A DNA stretch of 50,556 nucleotides from Marinobacterium profundum (GTDB lineage Bacteria; Pseudomonadota; Gammaproteobacteria; Pseudomonadales; Balneatricaceae), in assembly GCF_001528745.1 (NCBI RefSeq), contig NZ_BCNS01000085.1, positions 1 to 50,556 on the forward strand, read 5' to 3'. The translations under genes and the position numbers were made by a program. Shown piece by piece: positions 1 through 8,842 of this stretch (position 1 is the first letter of the stretch; every line of letters begins with the position of its first letter). Below the pieces are notes generated by a model. The model made no database searches, was not told the origin of the DNA, and saw nothing but the letters and a program-made list of their open reading frames with translations.

Positions 1-40
1 ATTGGCCTGCGGCCAATGATGAAGCATCCCTGCTTCATGT
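1..40. repeat. REP-like double-palindrome repeat, copy 1
   Basis: Two adjacent hairpins can be seen: ATTGGCC-TGC-GGCCAAT at 1-17 and ATGAAGCA-tccc-TGCTTCAT after it. The same 40-base unit, differing at about two positions, returns in inverted orientation at 12296-12335. The contig begins exactly in this repeat, which is where short-read assemblies often break. It resembles repetitive extragenic palindromes, but I cannot count copies elsewhere in the genome. Confidence 0.7.
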
Positions 41-60
41 ATTAACCCGCCGGGTTAATA
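40..60 (-). terminator. palindrome over the gor stop codon
   Basis: TATTAACCCG at 40-49 and CGGGTTAATA at 51-60 are perfect inverted arms around one base. The hairpin contains the gor stop codon (55-57). There is no long T run, so it is either a weak terminator or another part of the adjacent REP-like repeat. Confidence 0.4.
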
Positions 61-1413
61 GCGCGACTTGCTTCGCATAGTAACAAACTCTTCGGCCGCC
101 GTCGGGTGAATGCCGATCGTGCTGTCGAATATCGCCTTGGTGGCGCCCGCTTTTAGCGCTATAGCGACACCCTGGATAATCTCACCGGCGTCCGGCCCCA
201 CCATATGAACGCCCACCACTTTATCGCTAACCGGTTCGACCAGCAGCTTCATGAAGGTACGTTCATCACTGCCACTGAGCGTATGCTTGAGCGCCCGAAA
301 GCTGGAGCTGTAAACATCAACTTCGCCATTGCGCTCACGGGCCCGTTCCTCGGTCAGGCCGACAGTGCCGATATTTGGCTGACAAAATACCGCCGTGGGT
401 ATCAGCTCATAATCCACAACCATAGGTTGTCCCTCGTAAAGGTGCCGCACCAGCGCCATACCTTCAGCCAGAGCCACGGGCGTCAGTTGCACACGGTCAG
501 TGACATCACCGATGGCATAGATCGAGGGCTCGCCGGTCTGCATCTGCTCGTTGACGATAATGGCGCCGTTTTCGCGCTGTCGCACCGCAACATTTTCCAG
601 TCCCAGCCCGGTGACATTGGGCACCCGGCCGGTGGCATAGAGAATACAATCGGCCTCCAGCGTCTCGCCGGTGTTAAGCCGGGCCAGCAAACTCCCATCA
701 GGTTGTTTCTCGATGCATTCAATGTCCGTGCTAAAGCGCAGATCCACCCGTTTCTTGCGCATCTCGTCGGCAACGCACTGGCGCACCTCACCATCAAAGC
801 CGCGCAGGAAGAGTTCCCCCCGATAGAGCTGATGCGTTTTGGCTCCCAGACCTGCGAATATGCCGGCAAACTCGACTGCAATATAACCCCCACCGACAAC
901 AATCATGCGCTGCGGGAAAGTATCAAGGTCAAATACCTCGTTTGACGATATCACGTGCTCGTGACCTGGAAACTGGGGCACGTAGGGCCAGCCGCCGGTT
1001 GCAATCAGGATGCGTTCAGCGCTGTAGTGCTGCTCCCCGACCGCCACCGTATGGGCATCAACAACACGCGCACGCCCATCGAGCAGCGAACAGCCCGCCT
1101 GGTTCAGCATGTTGCGGTAGATGCCATTGAGGCGCGTAATCTCATGGCTCTTGTTATCCCGCAGGGTCGGCCAATCAAAGGTCGCCGCGCCGGCCTGCCA
1201 GCCAAAGCCGCGCGCCTGCTCGAAATCATCGGCATAATGAGAGGCATAGACATAGAGCTTCTTCGGCACACAACCGACATTGACGCAGGTACCGCCCAGG
1301 TAGCGGTCTTCTGCCATCCCCACCCGTTTCCCCATACCCGCGGCCATCCGGCCAGCCCGCACACCGCCTGAACCGGCACCTATCACGAACAGATCAAAAT
1401 CAAATTCTGCCAC
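55..1413 (-). CDS. gor: glutathione-disulfide reductase
   Basis: This is a class I pyridine nucleotide-disulfide oxidoreductase that reduces oxidised glutathione with NADPH in the cytoplasm. The 452-residue protein has an N-terminal FAD fold (GAGSGG at residues 12-17), the redox disulfide C43/C48 in [13 protein letters not shown], a second nucleotide fold ([13 protein letters not shown]) and the C-terminal active-site HPTAAEE with H436 and E441. The length is normal for the family. The start is a GTG at 1411-1413 with AGGAGGA at 1418-1424 just upstream. It is the last of a run of minus-strand genes and follows the BKACE gene after 51 bases. It may supply glutathione for the glutathione S-transferase at 3426-4046. 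Gor rather than a mycothione or trypanothione reductase is the best fit, based on the sequence around the disulfide. Confidence 0.93.
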   Translation of the reverse strand: MAEFDFDLFVIGAGSGGVRAGRMAAGMGKRVGMAEDRYLGGTCVNVGCVPKKLYVYASHYADDFEQARGFGWQAGAATFDWPTLRDNKSHEITRLNGIYRNMLNQAGCSLLDGRARVVDAHTVAVGEQHYSAERILIATGGWPYVPQFPGHEHVISSNEVFDLDTFPQRMIVVGGGYIAVEFAGIFAGLGAKTHQLYRGELFLRGFDGEVRQCVADEMRKKRVDLRFSTDIECIEKQPDGSLLARLNTGETLEADCILYATGRVPNVTGLGLENVAVRQRENGAIIVNEQMQTGEPSIYAIGDVTDRVQLTPVALAEGMALVRHLYEGQPMVVDYELIPTAVFCQPNIGTVGLTEERARERNGEVDVYSSSFRALKHTLSGSDERTFMKLLVEPVSDKVVGVHMVGPDAGEIIQGVAIALKAGATKAIFDSTIGIHPTAAEEFVTMRSKSRY

Positions 1414-1464
1414 TACATCCTCCTGTGGTCTGGATAGAAATGGCTGCCAGAAACACGACCTGCG

Positions 1465-2310
1465 CTATACCGAACATTCGGCAAAGTCCCTGCGGGTAGT
1501 CTCGACGTCTGCGACCGCCCGCCCAAGTGAGGGCAGACCACTTTTAACGGCCTGTATCAAGGCCCCATTGGATGGCGCCGTGGTCCCATCCGGAAGATGC
1601 AGATTGTTCTCGAAGCCTACGCGCACGTGCCCACCAAACCCGGCCGCAACCACGGCACATGCGGCCTCCTGACGCCCAAACGCACACATCGACCAGGGCA
1701 GCTTTCCCTTGTTGACGACAAGGAACGGCAACAGGTCAGCCGGCTCCGATAGTCCGTCAAGGCTGTAGCGACCGAGTACAAAAAGTACCTGTGGGCGCTT
1801 GAATGGCACAATGCCGCGCTCAATCAGCTCATTGAACCAAATCAACTCCTTCGCAGAATACAGAATGAACTGCGGGAAACTGCCGGTGGTACGCAGCCAG
1901 GACAGAAACTCGGCGGCCGCGCTTTCATGCGATGCGTCGGGGATGATTTCCCGGGGGGAGATGCTGACCGCTTCAGGCTGCAGGGCGTAAATCGCGGCCA
2001 TCTGCTCGTGCGCCTTATAACATCCGGCCGCTTCACTGGTTACCTGTAAAACCAGCCTGTCACCCACGGCCTTGCGTACCGCACCCAAGGCCGCGCGGTA
2101 GGCGTCTACATCAAGTGAATGCCGCCCATTCGCATCGCGTACATGCAGGTGAATCAGGCTCGCACCCTGCTCCGCGCACTCGCTCGCGGTACGCGCCAGC
2201 TCTGCCGGGGTTATGGGCAACGCGGGATGATCTTTCTGACTGCGCCTGGCACCGTTTGGCGCAACAGAGATAATCATCGGTTGATCGTGAAGCGTGGCTC
2301 TGTCATTCAT
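1465..2310 (-). CDS. BKACE-family 3-keto acid cleavage enzyme (DUF849)
   Basis: Members of the beta-keto acid cleavage enzyme family (named for 3-keto-5-aminohexanoate cleavage enzyme) condense a beta-keto acid with acetyl-CoA and release acetoacetate or another CoA ester, using a metal ion. The 281-residue protein shows the metal-binding HLHVRD (H54 and H56), the opening strand MIISVAPNGARR and a late VGFENN with the expected metal-ligand glutamate. The ATG at 2310 has GGAG nine bases upstream; a second possible start is the Met at residue 12. It follows a beta-hydroxyacid dehydrogenase by 21 bases. The pair could oxidise a beta-hydroxy acid to a beta-keto acid and then cleave it. Substrates in this family differ widely (dehydrocarnitine, 3-keto-5-aminohexanoate and others), and I cannot choose one. 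Confidence 0.85.
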   Translation of the reverse strand: MNDRATLHDQPMIISVAPNGARRSQKDHPALPITPAELARTASECAEQGASLIHLHVRDANGRHSLDVDAYRAALGAVRKAVGDRLVLQVTSEAAGCYKAHEQMAAIYALQPEAVSISPREIIPDASHESAAAEFLSWLRTTGSFPQFILYSAKELIWFNELIERGIVPFKRPQVLFVLGRYSLDGLSEPADLLPFLVVNKGKLPWSMCAFGRQEAACAVVAAGFGGHVRVGFENNLHLPDGTTAPSNGALIQAVKSGLPSLGRAVADVETTRRDFAECSV

Positions 2311-2331
2311 TTTTCATGTCTCCGACTCATG

Positions 2332-3231
2332 TTAAACGGTCGTGTCTTTGGTCATTGCGAGATCCCACAAAACTTCATGTACAGCCGCGGTATCCTGCCC
2401 GCCGTGCCCTTGCGAAAGCGCGGCAAAGTACAACTGGGTACTCGTAGAAAAGAGCGGCGTCGGACACGCCAGTTCGCTCGCGAAGGCGCCAATCAGATCC
2501 ATATCTTTCTTGAATACCTCGATCTTCATTGCTGGAGGGTCATATTTGCGGTCGACCATCATAGGGCCCCGCACCTCGAGCATCCGGGAAGTCCCTGCGC
2601 TGTCACACAGGACCTCATACAGCATTGCGGCATCCAGGCCGGCTTTGTGCCCAAGTACCATGGCTTCTGCAGCCGCCACGTTATGAATCTGAACCAGTAA
2701 ATTGGTTATCATCTTCATGCTGGTACCTTTGCCAAAGTCCCCGAGGTAACGCTGCCGGTTCGCAAACCCCTGCAGGACACCCAGCCTGCTTTCATAGGCC
2801 TCATGGCTACCACTGGCAAGCACAAGCAGGTCTCGGTTCACCGCCTGGGCACCCGTACCACTCAAAGGACAGTCCAGCATCGTCACCTCGATGGTAGCCA
2901 GAGCCTCGCAGGCACGCTGTTTATCGCAAAGCGGGAGAGTGCTGCATTCGATAATGACCTGACCAGGCCTTGGCCTTTCTGTTAAACCACCTTTCCCGGA
3001 CACAACATTTTCAAGTGCAGCACTGGTCGGTAGAAGGCAGATAATGGTATCCGCCGGTATATCTTTTGGGGCAGTAACTGCTACCCCTCCCTTAGCGCTC
3101 AACTGCTCACGTCTGCTTTGGTTTCGATCGCAGCCATAAACCTTAAAGCCCTGTTCAAGAAGGTTATGCGCCACCGCTGAACCCATGATGCCCAAACCAA
3201 TAATGCCTACAGCCGTTTCTTCATTACCCAT
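2332..3231 (-). CDS. NAD(P)-dependent beta-hydroxyacid dehydrogenase (3-hydroxyisobutyrate dehydrogenase family)
   Basis: The family oxidises beta-hydroxy acids to semialdehydes or keto acids with NAD(P)+, or reduces the reverse. The 299 residues give the expected two-domain protein: a Rossmann motif GLGIMG at 12-17, the substrate loop DCPLSGTGAQA around 120-130, and the catalytic lysine K173 in GKGTSMKMITNLL. It starts at ATG 3231 with GGGGGA six bases upstream and lies in one transcription unit with the BKACE gene that follows. The unusual start of the substrate loop (DCPLSGTG rather than DAPVSGG) suggests a substrate other than 3-hydroxyisobutyrate. An L-threonate-type or carboxylate-specific dehydrogenase is possible. 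Confidence 0.87.
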   Translation of the reverse strand: MGNEETAVGIIGLGIMGSAVAHNLLEQGFKVYGCDRNQSRREQLSAKGGVAVTAPKDIPADTIICLLPTSAALENVVSGKGGLTERPRPGQVIIECSTLPLCDKQRACEALATIEVTMLDCPLSGTGAQAVNRDLLVLASGSHEAYESRLGVLQGFANRQRYLGDFGKGTSMKMITNLLVQIHNVAAAEAMVLGHKAGLDAAMLYEVLCDSAGTSRMLEVRGPMMVDRKYDPPAMKIEVFKKDMDLIGAFASELACPTPLFSTSTQLYFAALSQGHGGQDTAAVHEVLWDLAMTKDTTV

Positions 3232-3425
3232 TTATAATCCCCCAACCCAATGTAGGCCGCCAGGTTAAGATCCAGCCACCGCGAAAACTTAGATGTTCAT
3301 AAACCTATGTTATTTGACCGGATCTAATGAGCCACGAAAAACAGCCATTACTCCGTTGATCTGTTAATGGCTATTTTCTTTTATCTTTCACAGCCCGCCA
3401 TAATACTGTGGCGTAATCGGTATTA

Positions 3426-4046
3426 TTAAGTTAAAGGCTGCATTACATATTTTCGGAAGGCTTCCCGTTCCGCAAGGCGCTGATACCAGACATGCAAATG
3501 CGGGAAATCTTCGCTGCTAGCTCCCATGGCAAACCATCGATAAGCCAGAATACCCAGTGCCATATCCGCCAGGGTAAACTGTGCACCGCAGATGTATGGG
3601 CTAGCCACCAGGCGCTCTTCTACCATTTTCCATAGATCGGACGTTTTGCTCCATGCGGTCTGAATCGCGTCAACATCCCGCTCGGCCTCTGGTGTACGCA
3701 CCAGACCAAGGAAAACTGTACGCATGGTCGGCCATACGGTGCCCAACTGCCAATCCAGCCACCGGTCGATATCAGCACGAGTCTGCAGGTCGCTGGGATA
3801 GAGCGTCTCTGCGCCCATCTTGCCGGCCAAATAGCGCACGATCGAATTCGACTCCCAGAGCAGGAAGTCACCATCTTCAATGAGCGGCACCAGACCATTT
3901 GGATTCTTTTCCAGAAACTCAGGCTGCTTGTTGACCCCAAACTGGCCACCCGCATCAATTTGCGTCCACGGGCAATCAATCTCATCGCACAGCCACAGGA
4001 GTTTCTGCACATTAAAAGAATTCTTGCGTCCCCAAATTGTGATCAT
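3426..4046 (-). CDS. glutathione S-transferase
   Basis: This cytosolic GST should conjugate or isomerise electrophilic substrates with glutathione. The 206 residues contain an N-terminal thioredoxin fold (MITIWGRKNSFNVQKLLWL, then NGLVPLIEDGDFLLWESNSIVRYL with the glutathione-binding E-S pair near residues 65-66) and an all-helical C-terminal domain ending near VMQPLT. The ATG at 4044-4046 is chosen because AAGGAG lies six bases upstream. A longer reading to 4121 would run through a promoter-like region with a palindrome. No catalytic Tyr is evident, so Ser or Asn near residues 10-12 is the likely catalytic residue. A tandem of palindromes upstream suggests it is inducible. Confidence 0.88.
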   Translation of the reverse strand: MITIWGRKNSFNVQKLLWLCDEIDCPWTQIDAGGQFGVNKQPEFLEKNPNGLVPLIEDGDFLLWESNSIVRYLAGKMGAETLYPSDLQTRADIDRWLDWQLGTVWPTMRTVFLGLVRTPEAERDVDAIQTAWSKTSDLWKMVEERLVASPYICGAQFTLADMALGILAYRWFAMGASSEDFPHLHVWYQRLAEREAFRKYVMQPLT

Positions 4047-4078
4047 GATATCTCCTTTTTTTAAAATTCGTCTGGGCG

Positions 4079-4115
4079 ACACTGTATCAATACAAGTAAA
4101 ACGACTATTTAGTCG
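4079..4115 (-). promoter_or_regulatory. palindromic operator region of the GST gene
   Basis: CGACTA-TT-TAGTCG at 4102-4115 is a perfect 6-bp-arm palindrome. Directly downstream, in the gene's direction, is GTATTGATACAGTGTC (4079-4094 on the minus strand). The latter matches 14 of 16 bases of 13689-13704. The position 30-70 bases before the GST start is right for an operator overlapping the promoter. The regulator is unknown. Confidence 0.45.
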
Positions 4116-4421
4116 CGACAAGTAACGATGTTATGCAGCCAAAAATACTTTCGAGCATTATTATTATCGACGGATACTCACATAAAAAAGAGTGCGTCTA
4201 CCTAAGGATTATGCAGGCGCGGCCTGTTCAATAAAAACTCAGCCGTTTTCACATAACAATCAGAATATCCGCACCAAAACGCCTATTTCTCAATTAAAAA
4301 CCTGATAGGGAAACCACTAACAATAGCGTAACCCTTATTTACAGAAGCAAAGACTAAGAGGCCAGACTTCCTGAAACGAACGGGGAATAGGAAAAATCTC
4401 ATTCACCCGTCTGAATAACAA

Positions 4422-5516
4422 TCAGTCAACCGTATAAGCGACTGGATAAGAATATCCTTCTAGCTCCACCGCTTCGATATAATCCTTAATCACCTTGCTC
4501 CCTGGCATCTTGCGCGTATTCGCTTCTGTTGCCATCTCGTTGGGGAAATTGCTAAGCGCATTAGCCCAATCAGTCCGTAGCTTGTCGCCAACGGGCGTGA
4601 CCCTGGATCCCAATTCCTCCAAAGACGCCAAGTCACTCTTCTGACGCTGATTCAGCAGGGTGCCGGACAGGCTTTCGTATTCCCGGCCGACCTCAGCAAT
4701 GATGGCTCTTACATCTTCCGGCAGCTTTTCCCAGGTTCTATTGTTTATGGTCAGTACATTGGTTGCCATGGCACCAAACCCGATCAGTGAAAAGCGGGGC
4801 GCCGCTTCATACAGCTTGAATCCCAGCCATGCAGAAGGGAACATGATCCAGCCGTCGTAAACACCCGTTTGCATCGCAAGATATGCATCCGGCAACGAGG
4901 ACTGCACAGGAACGGCGCCAACAAACTCAAGCCAGGGCAGATTTGGACCCGCGCCTGCAATCTTGACGCCCTCGAGGTCGCTGACCTCATCCCAGTCCAT
5001 GGTCGTACCCAGGTGGTAGTTGTCATAACCACTGAGCCCAAGCAGCTTCTGTTTATAGCTACTCTCGAGAACATCTGTCAGCTCGGGGTTCTGATCATAG
5101 ACCCGCCGCGCCGCATGGATGGCCTGCTCTGCATCTCCGGTAGAAAAGGGGACAAAATACGGGAAGTTGTGCAAAAACAGCTTCGACATCTCAAAGCACG
5201 TGCAGTAGCCACCAATGTCCAGTATGCCGGACTCGATAGCTTCTAGAGTACCGTCGACACCCGCTATGGTTCCACCGTAACCCTCAATGAAACGCACCTC
5301 GTGCTCGGTCTCCTCGTTCACACGCCGGATAACTTCAGGCTGAAAAAAGTGCTGCATGGCTGCGGTATAGACTGAGGACCCGCCTTCCAGCGAGACGCCA
5401 CCAGCATGTCCGGCACCTATACGCAGCGTGTACTGCTCCGCCATCGCTGACGTGGCCACACCGATTCCCAGTGCGACGACAACGGCAGAAGTAAATAGCT
5501 TTTTATAAGTGTACAT
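4422..5516 (-). CDS. TRAP transporter substrate-binding protein (DctP family)
   Basis: This is the periplasmic solute receptor of a tripartite ATP-independent transporter, which delivers a carboxylate to the membrane DctQ/DctM pair. The 364-residue protein starts with a signal peptide (MYTYKKLFTSAVVVALGIG to ATSAMA, cleavage expected after residue 26) and continues with the DctP fold, including EAIESGILDIGGYC and LQSS-like PVQSSLPDAYLAMQTGVYDGW. The ATG at 5516 is preferred to the GTG at 5546 because it puts the signal peptide at the N terminus. Its membrane partners are not adjacent: they lie at 8120-10156 on the other strand, across a LysR gene. This family usually takes C4-dicarboxylates, keto acids or sugar acids; no substrate is evident here. 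Confidence 0.88.
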   Translation of the reverse strand: MYTYKKLFTSAVVVALGIGVATSAMAEQYTLRIGAGHAGGVSLEGGSSVYTAAMQHFFQPEVIRRVNEETEHEVRFIEGYGGTIAGVDGTLEAIESGILDIGGYCTCFEMSKLFLHNFPYFVPFSTGDAEQAIHAARRVYDQNPELTDVLESSYKQKLLGLSGYDNYHLGTTMDWDEVSDLEGVKIAGAGPNLPWLEFVGAVPVQSSLPDAYLAMQTGVYDGWIMFPSAWLGFKLYEAAPRFSLIGFGAMATNVLTINNRTWEKLPEDVRAIIAEVGREYESLSGTLLNQRQKSDLASLEELGSRVTPVGDKLRTDWANALSNFPNEMATEANTRKMPGSKVIKDYIEAVELEGYSYPVAYTVD

Positions 5517-5785
5517 ATATTTATTCTCACTTTTACAGGCTTTCACTTGGTTACGCTGTTTGGTTTACTCAGCATACACCAGAACACTTTTTGTCTGGCA
5601 ATCCAGAGTTCAGTCGGATTTTTCAACCAAAGCAGCATCCCTTAAGCTGACACCCCGTCGACTACTACTGACCCGCAGCCGACAGTCATGCCCGGGAGCT
5701 ATTTGCCTGGCCGCTGCGCTCATATGAACAACACGACCGGCATCTTAGCTCGCGTTTGCTTAAGTGTTACAGGCAGCGAAAATAA

Positions 5786-5896
5786 TCATGGTTTGGACCA
5801 TTGCCGTACTGCTCGCCGGCAATATTCTTGCTGCGCTAATGCCAGCAGGGCAGTGGCGATCAAGAGCGTCGCCACAGGAAGTGTTCTATTGGACAT
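5786..5896 (-). CDS. possible 36-residue membrane or secreted peptide
   Basis: A small reading frame starts at ATG 5896 after GGGAGAG (spacing about four bases) and encodes MSNRTLPVATLLIATALLAL followed by a charged tail ending in WSKP. This looks like an N-terminal signal or anchor segment. It sits 270 bases before the TRAP receptor gene in the same direction. It could be a true mini-protein, the truncated start of a decayed TRAP component, or chance. A 42-codon frame occupies the opposite strand. Confidence is low. Confidence 0.22.
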   Translation of the reverse strand: MSNRTLPVATLLIATALLALAQQEYCRRAVRQWSKP

Positions 5897-6319
5897 TATT
5901 CTCTCCCATATTTTATTAGTCTTAGAGTGGTATGAGTTTATCCCTCAGGCCTCAGCTCTCAGCGTGATCGAAGTAAAAAACGACCCTCTGGATTGGCTGA
6001 ACCGGCATCCCTTTCGTCTGACGGATGGTTCCATCTTTGCGGTCATGCGGCAGAACGGCTAAATCATGTTCTGTCCTTCTGGGTTATTATGCACAACTTG
6101 TTGCTGTATCCTCATTAGAATTAATGTTTGTCACCATCAGGAAAAATTCTGGTAGCCCTGCCTGAGTATAAAAGCCGCAGTACCCGCCTGGGCGATGCAG
6201 CATTGAGGATATTCACTGAAAAATACTGCGGGACGACACAGCGACAGGAAGCTATTGAGTTTTCAGCAGGCAGGATTTTTTCGTATTGAGCCAAAATCAT
6301 GTGGAAAGCACAACGATAA

Positions 6320-6350
6320 AGCCCCTGCTTCAGTAATGGCGCGCGGGGCT
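6320..6350 (-). terminator. possible terminator of the LysR gene
   Basis: AGCCCC (6320-6325 on the plus strand) pairs with GGGGCT at 6345-6350 around a 19-base loop. Read on the minus strand it is followed by TTTATCGTT. The long loop and short T run make this weak. Confidence 0.25.
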
Positions 6351-6480
6351 CATAATAGAATACCGCCCTACAGCGGCAACGGATGGCAGTTGACCCCACC
6401 AGGGTGGTGTCTATCAGTAGAGCAATTCACACCGTTACGGCGTGAATGTGCTACCGAAAAGAATCGCGCAGGTTAATAAA

Positions 6481-7419
6481 TCACTCAATTTGCGTCTGCT
6501 GCCACTGTGCTTCGAGTTCGCGGAGTTCTTCTTCCAGGATAACCAGAAAGGCTTCCGCCTCAGGCGACATTGCCTTGCTGGCGGGCTCGATAACAACCAG
6601 GTCCAGCCACATGGTGGGATTCACGATCGGGTTGAGCGTGAAATCATTGGTGCTCGTGTATGTGTTGTCAACGTCGGCCATCAGTACCGCAGGCAAGATG
6701 GCCGACCACTCAGTTTTTGTCACCAGGTCCAGAGCACCAAAGATTGAGTCGAGCTGAATCATGCGCTCGAGCTTGATGTCATTGGACGCGATGTAGGTAT
6801 CCAGGGAATGTCGCCGTGTGTTCAGTTTACTCGGCATTACCAGCGAGAGCGGCTCCAGTTCTGATAGCTCAACAGGGCAGCGATGCGGCAATCCTGAGTC
6901 CGGGCCGGAAACGAGAATCTCCTGTGTACGCAGTAGCAGTCGCTGCTTCACGCCAGAAATATCCTCACAGGCCGGAACAACTGAAAAATCAAGTTCACCC
7001 GCCTGAACCTGCTGTGTCAGCAGACCACTGAAGCCCTCAACGACTCGCACAGTCGTGTTGGGGTGATCCGTCATGAAACGTGCAAGCGCCGGGGCCAGTG
7101 CACGCCGGGTCGCCATGGGCATCAGCCCAACAGTAATCTCTCCGGTGAGTCCATGGGTGTAGGCCGCGGCCGATTGCAGTGCACTTGAATGGGCCCGCAG
7201 GACTTCAATGCCGTGCTGATAGAAATCACTACCGGCTGGCGTGGGCGTCACGCGCCCCTTCTCGCGAAAGAACAGCTGAACGCCAAGGCGATCCTCAAGA
7301 TTGCGAACATGTTGCGAAATACCAGACTGGGTCGCGTGCTCGCGAGCTGCCGCAGCCGTAAATGAGCGTTCTTCGTATGCGGCCACGAAAAGACTGATAT
7401 CACGTAGCGTGGCTGACAT
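6481..7419 (-). CDS. LysR-family transcriptional regulator
   Basis: The 312-residue protein has a winged helix-turn-helix in residues 1-60 (LRDISLFVAAYEERSFTAAA, then SQHVRNLEDRLGVQLFFREK) and a periplasmic-binding-like effector domain beginning near GEITVGLMPMATRRALAP. The ATG at 7417-7419 is chosen because TGGGAG lies six bases upstream; the longer frame to 7476 lacks a site. It separates the TRAP receptor gene from the TRAP membrane genes and is the obvious candidate to control them, responding to the transported compound. LysR proteins usually act on divergent neighbours, here the dctQ-like gene at 8120, whose promoter region carries a strong palindrome. Confidence 0.9.
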   Translation of the reverse strand: MSATLRDISLFVAAYEERSFTAAAAREHATQSGISQHVRNLEDRLGVQLFFREKGRVTPTPAGSDFYQHGIEVLRAHSSALQSAAAYTHGLTGEITVGLMPMATRRALAPALARFMTDHPNTTVRVVEGFSGLLTQQVQAGELDFSVVPACEDISGVKQRLLLRTQEILVSGPDSGLPHRCPVELSELEPLSLVMPSKLNTRRHSLDTYIASNDIKLERMIQLDSIFGALDLVTKTEWSAILPAVLMADVDNTYTSTNDFTLNPIVNPTMWLDLVVIEPASKAMSPEAEAFLVILEEELRELEAQWQQTQIE

Positions 7420-8119
7420 TGCCATCTCCCATTTGTTTTTATGATCAAATACTAAGGAGTTTACCGTATACAGCATCAGAATCGGACTGTATCGACTCTG
7501 GATTTAGCGCAGGCAAGGTTGCGAGCAAGCCTGCAGTCACTTGATGCCAGGCTTAAGGTCCACAAAGGCGTCACGGCACCAGCTATAGAGAGCGAGTGTC
7601 GAAGATCTGCCCCAGATCGGGTGACAATCGCCAACACCCTGCTGCTGACCATTTGTCTCGATGGATTGGGCTGAGGTCTTCTGTCCTGGGCGCGGCTACC
7701 TGTCGAGTCCACCCAAACAAAAGCTCAGGGTGTCGGACGCCGTTGTTCGGCAATATTGGGCCCACCTTCAGGGTGGTGAGCCAGGACAACGAACAGAGCT
7801 GTTAGTCAAAGCTAGCTGAATGGCTATTAATTTTCATTTAAATCAATCAGTTAGAATTATTTATACAGTTACTAACCTTATTGAATAAGGTATAATCCCG
7901 GAGCTCGGAAAACCACTAATTATGATATCTGATACCGTTGTACAGTTATTTTAATGCACTATTGAGCCTCTATTTGTAGCGGAAGCAATAACTTTTTGGT
8001 TAATATTTACTTTACCGAATTTCGAGATTTTATAATAAGGATGTATCCCAAAAAACCCGATTCACACTACCCAAGATGGTAGTCTATTTTGATGAAACTG
8101 GATTTACTGGAGAAAATTC
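7420..8119. other. 700-base intergenic region between lysR-type and dctQ-like genes
   Basis: The part from 7480 to 7800 is GC-rich with frames that match no family I know, for example a 68-codon minus-strand frame at 7583-7789. It may be a decayed gene. The part from 7800 to 8110 is very AT-rich and holds the promoter and palindrome for the TRAP membrane genes. Confidence 0.5.
7875..7896 (+). promoter_or_regulatory. palindromic operator abutting a consensus -10 box
   Basis: ACCTTATTGAATAAGGT (7875-7891) is a palindrome with 8-bp arms around one base. The perfect -10 hexamer TATAAT follows at 7891-7896, sharing one base with it. A protein bound here would lie between -35 and -10. It sits about 225 bases upstream of the dctQ-like start and could be the control point of the TRAP permease. 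Confidence 0.5.
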
Positions 8120-8680
8120 ATGGCGGACATTAAAACAAGATCGATATTTGCCCCCTTCTTAAGATTTTTCCACATTATTGCTGCGCTTGGCGTATTAGGT
8201 TTGGCATTCCTTATTCTCGCCGATGTTATAGGACGATCTGTATTTGGTAGCCCGGTTCAGGGAATCCCCGAGCTCGTTAAAAATTTGATTGTAGGGATTC
8301 TGTTTATGCAGCTTCCATTTGCTATTTACTCAGGATCAATGCTGCGCACAACCTTTTTATCCGACTTGCTTCCTCTCCGTGCAGGCCTGGTTCTGAAAGG
8401 AATTTTGTATCTGTTGGGAGCATTGCTGTTTGGCTGCATAGCCTACGCATCCCTGGACCCTTTACTGACCAGCTGGGAAATTCTTGAATATGATGGTGAA
8501 GGGCTTGTGAAAATACCCGTTTATCCCATTAGGTTCATCATTTTCACCATGAGCATTTTGTCGGCAATCACATATTTGGTATTAATAAAAGATAGTTTCG
8601 CCCTCTTGTTCAACAACAATGTGGCGCAAACAAAATTGCGCAGCAAGTTGGCACCTGGCATCAGACCTTCAGTGCATTAG
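8120..8680 (+). CDS. TRAP transporter small permease subunit (DctQ family)
   Basis: This 186-residue inner-membrane protein has four predicted membrane segments (about residues 12-36, 50-68, 88-110 and 137-158), the normal DctQ topology. The motif-like stretch DVIGRSVFGSPVQGIPEL after the first helix is typical of the family. It helps the large subunit take up a solute with Na+. GGAG lies seven bases before the ATG. The large permease gene follows after about 160 bases of AT-rich sequence, a longer gap than usual in TRAP operons. Confidence 0.9.
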   Translation: MADIKTRSIFAPFLRFFHIIAALGVLGLAFLILADVIGRSVFGSPVQGIPELVKNLIVGILFMQLPFAIYSGSMLRTTFLSDLLPLRAGLVLKGILYLLGALLFGCIAYASLDPLLTSWEILEYDGEGLVKIPVYPIRFIIFTMSILSAITYLVLIKDSFALLFNNNVAQTKLRSKLAPGIRPSVH

Positions 8681-8842
8681 TGGCAGATAAACAGGAAACT
8701 GTAAACCATTTACCTTAAAGTCATATAAAAACTTAACAAAAGATCCGCGCAAAAATGACAAGTTAAAACAACTGTTATTCTGACAACAAAACAGTTTGTT
8801 TTAGAAATATAAATAAGAATAAGATACTGAGGAGTGGCAGAA

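Larger units (their letters stand above)
5517..6480. other. 964-base gap between the TRAP receptor and lysR-type gene
   Basis: I see no well-supported long gene here. The stretch contains one possible mini-gene at 5786-5896 and a possible terminator at 6320-6350. It is presumably the leader of the TRAP receptor gene plus the 3' region of the LysR gene, perhaps with decayed sequence. Confidence 0.5.

Noticed and set aside
205-945. 246-codon frame opposite gor
   Set aside because: It lies wholly antisense to a clear glutathione reductase gene and matches no family; GC-rich codons leave the opposite frame open.
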